Positions 4,531 to 5,571 of a stretch of 5,571 nt of DNA are shown piece by piece. The notes below the pieces were generated by a model. That model saw only the letters and a list, made by a program, of their open reading frames with translations, ran no database searches and was not told the origin of the DNA. Every line of letters starts with the position of its first letter. Within the stretch, counting starts at the first letter, position 1. Source of the stretch: an uncultured bacterium (lineage in GTDB: Bacteria; Cyanobacteriota; Vampirovibrionia; Gastranaerophilales; Gastranaerophilaceae); assembly GCA_900553205.1 (NCBI GenBank), contig USCK01000123.1:1-5571 (forward strand). The letters run 5' to 3'. The translations under genes were made by a program, and so were the position numbers.

Positions 4531-5571
4531 ATGAAAAACAATATTTTCAAAAAACTCATCGCTAGTGCATTATGTTTGTCTTTTATGACTTTGCAAACAA
4601 CATTTGCAGATCCAATCTCCGTTCTTCCTGATAATGGTTATGGTGGTGCTCAAATTGACAAAGTTCATCAACCTGGTAATTTTGAGGGAGTTACTTGGGG
4701 TGCAAATGGGGCAAATAAAAATGAGGCAAACTTAAAATTTACTGGTGATACCGTTCTTGATTGGGGATTTTTAAATGTTGGAAAAAATCAATCTTTAAAC
4801 TTCATCAACGGTAATAATGCTGTTTTGAATAACGTTCTTAACGGTATGTCAACAATCGCAGGTTCAATAACAGGTGGTCAAGGTGCTATTATTATATCTA
4901 ACCCAAATGGTATGTTAATGACAACAGGTGGTTCAATTCAAACTGGTGGTACTTTGGTATTAACAACACAAGATTTAGTTAATAAATGGACTTTAGACAA
5001 CGGTAAATTGAATATCAACTTTAACGATGCAGCTTTTAAAGATAATACATATAGCGTAATTGCATTAAATACAGGTAAGGTTTTCTCAGGTGGTGATATC
5101 AATATCATCGCAAAAGGTATTGATGTAAAAGCTTCTGATATTACAGGTAACAATATTTCATTTACAACAAAAGATGGTTCTAATTTTATTGCTGCTTCTG
5201 CAGATACATCAAGAACAAATGATATTAAATTTAATAATGATTCTTCAATACAAATAGCAAATTCATCAATACGTTCTAGTAATCCCGATGGTGTAATTGA
5301 TTTAGTTACTGATAATAGTAATGCTTTTATGGCAAATAGTAGTTTAACAGCAAAACAAGCAAATATTACAACTAAAAAGGCATCTACTTTAATAAAAGAC
5401 AGTACCGTAGATGGCTCTCTTTCAGTAAAGGCAGATAATCAAACTCTTATTAAAAAAAGTGTTGTTACAAAAGATTTAACTATTGATGCCGGTCAACTAT
5501 TTATCAATTCATCAAAATCACCAACAACAGATTTAACCGAGGTAGGTGGAAACTTCACTGCAAATTCACAA
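4531..5571 (+). CDS. TPS-domain (filamentous haemagglutinin-type) secreted protein, N-terminal part
   Basis: The frame starts at ATG 4531 with AAGGAAGTG (4516-4524) upstream and stays open for 347 codons to the right edge, so the gene is cut off. Residues 1-26 are a Sec signal peptide: basic start, hydrophobic core LIASALCLSFMTL, and likely cleavage after TFA. The following domain (about 27-150) matches the TPS/haemagglutination-activity pattern: paired Asn-rich strands, VLNNVLNGMSTIAGSITGG at 98-116, and the diagnostic NPNG at 124-127 followed by Met-Leu and a Gly-Gly turn. From about 180 on, short Ser/Asn/Asp/Thr-rich strands repeat in the way of a right-handed beta-helix. In this family the domain is recognised by an outer-membrane TpsB pore that exports the protein as an adhesin, haemolysin or contact toxin. 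No TpsB gene is visible, and the C-terminus that would reveal the effector is missing. There are no cysteines in the mature part seen. Confidence 0.93.
   Translation, partial: MKNNIFKKLIASALCLSFMTLQTTFADPISVLPDNGYGGAQIDKVHQPGNFEGVTWGANGANKNEANLKFTGDTVLDWGFLNVGKNQSLNFINGNNAVLNNVLNGMSTIAGSITGGQGAIIISNPNGMLMTTGGSIQTGGTLVLTTQDLVNKWTLDNGKLNINFNDAAFKDNTYSVIALNTGKVFSGGDINIIAKGIDVKASDITGNNISFTTKDGSNFIAASADTSRTNDIKFNNDSSIQIANSSIRSSNPDGVIDLVTDNSNAFMANSSLTAKQANITTKKASTLIKDSTVDGSLSVKADNQTLIKKSVVTKDLTIDAGQLFINSSKSPTTDLTEVGGNFTANSQ

Noticed and set aside
4938..5153. Minus-strand 71-codon frame
   Set aside because: It is antisense to the TPS exoprotein, which has a signal peptide, domain motif and ribosome site.

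Overview
The window is low-GC bacterial DNA with standard-code genes. It carries flagellar stator genes, a coenzyme A biosynthesis gene and the start of a two-partner-secretion (TPS) exoprotein with a Sec signal peptide. This points to a motile, diderm bacterium. The combination of AT-rich coding, SD-led small genes and a FhaB-like exoprotein would fit a gut Vampirovibrionia/Melainabacteria (Gastranaerophilales-like) genome, but that lineage call is an inference and no marker gene in the window proves it.

Left block (1-2022, plus strand): the 3' end of motA, then motB overlapping it by 8 bases, then after 3 bases a 216-codon gene with a weak resemblance to RNase H-fold DUF429 proteins. The three are packed as one operon. 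MotA and MotB form the ion-driven stator of the flagellar motor. MotB carries an unusual tail of about 105 residues after its peptidoglycan-binding domain.

Middle block (1949-2992, minus strand): coaX (type III pantothenate kinase), whose 3' end overlaps the DUF429-like gene tail-to-tail by 74 bases. Upstream of it lies a 67-codon gene of unknown function with a strong Shine-Dalgarno sequence, probably co-transcribed with coaX.

Right block: after a gene-free stretch of about 300 bases comes a free-standing 105-codon gene (3305-3622) with an excellent ribosome binding site and a perfect 16-bp-stem terminator. Its product has a basic Ala/Lys-rich N-terminal half, a KPEIEVV-type motif and a short Gly/Asp/Ser-rich, cysteine-free C-terminus, so it looks like a precursor peptide. 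This is the most interesting item in the window. Beyond it, about 0.9 kb without genes holds a cluster of interspersed palindromic repeats, including a 61-base direct repeat with one mismatch, followed by very AT-rich DNA. At 4531 a large open frame begins and runs off the right edge: a secreted TPS-domain, beta-helical adhesin-type protein. Its transporter partner (TpsB) is not in the window.
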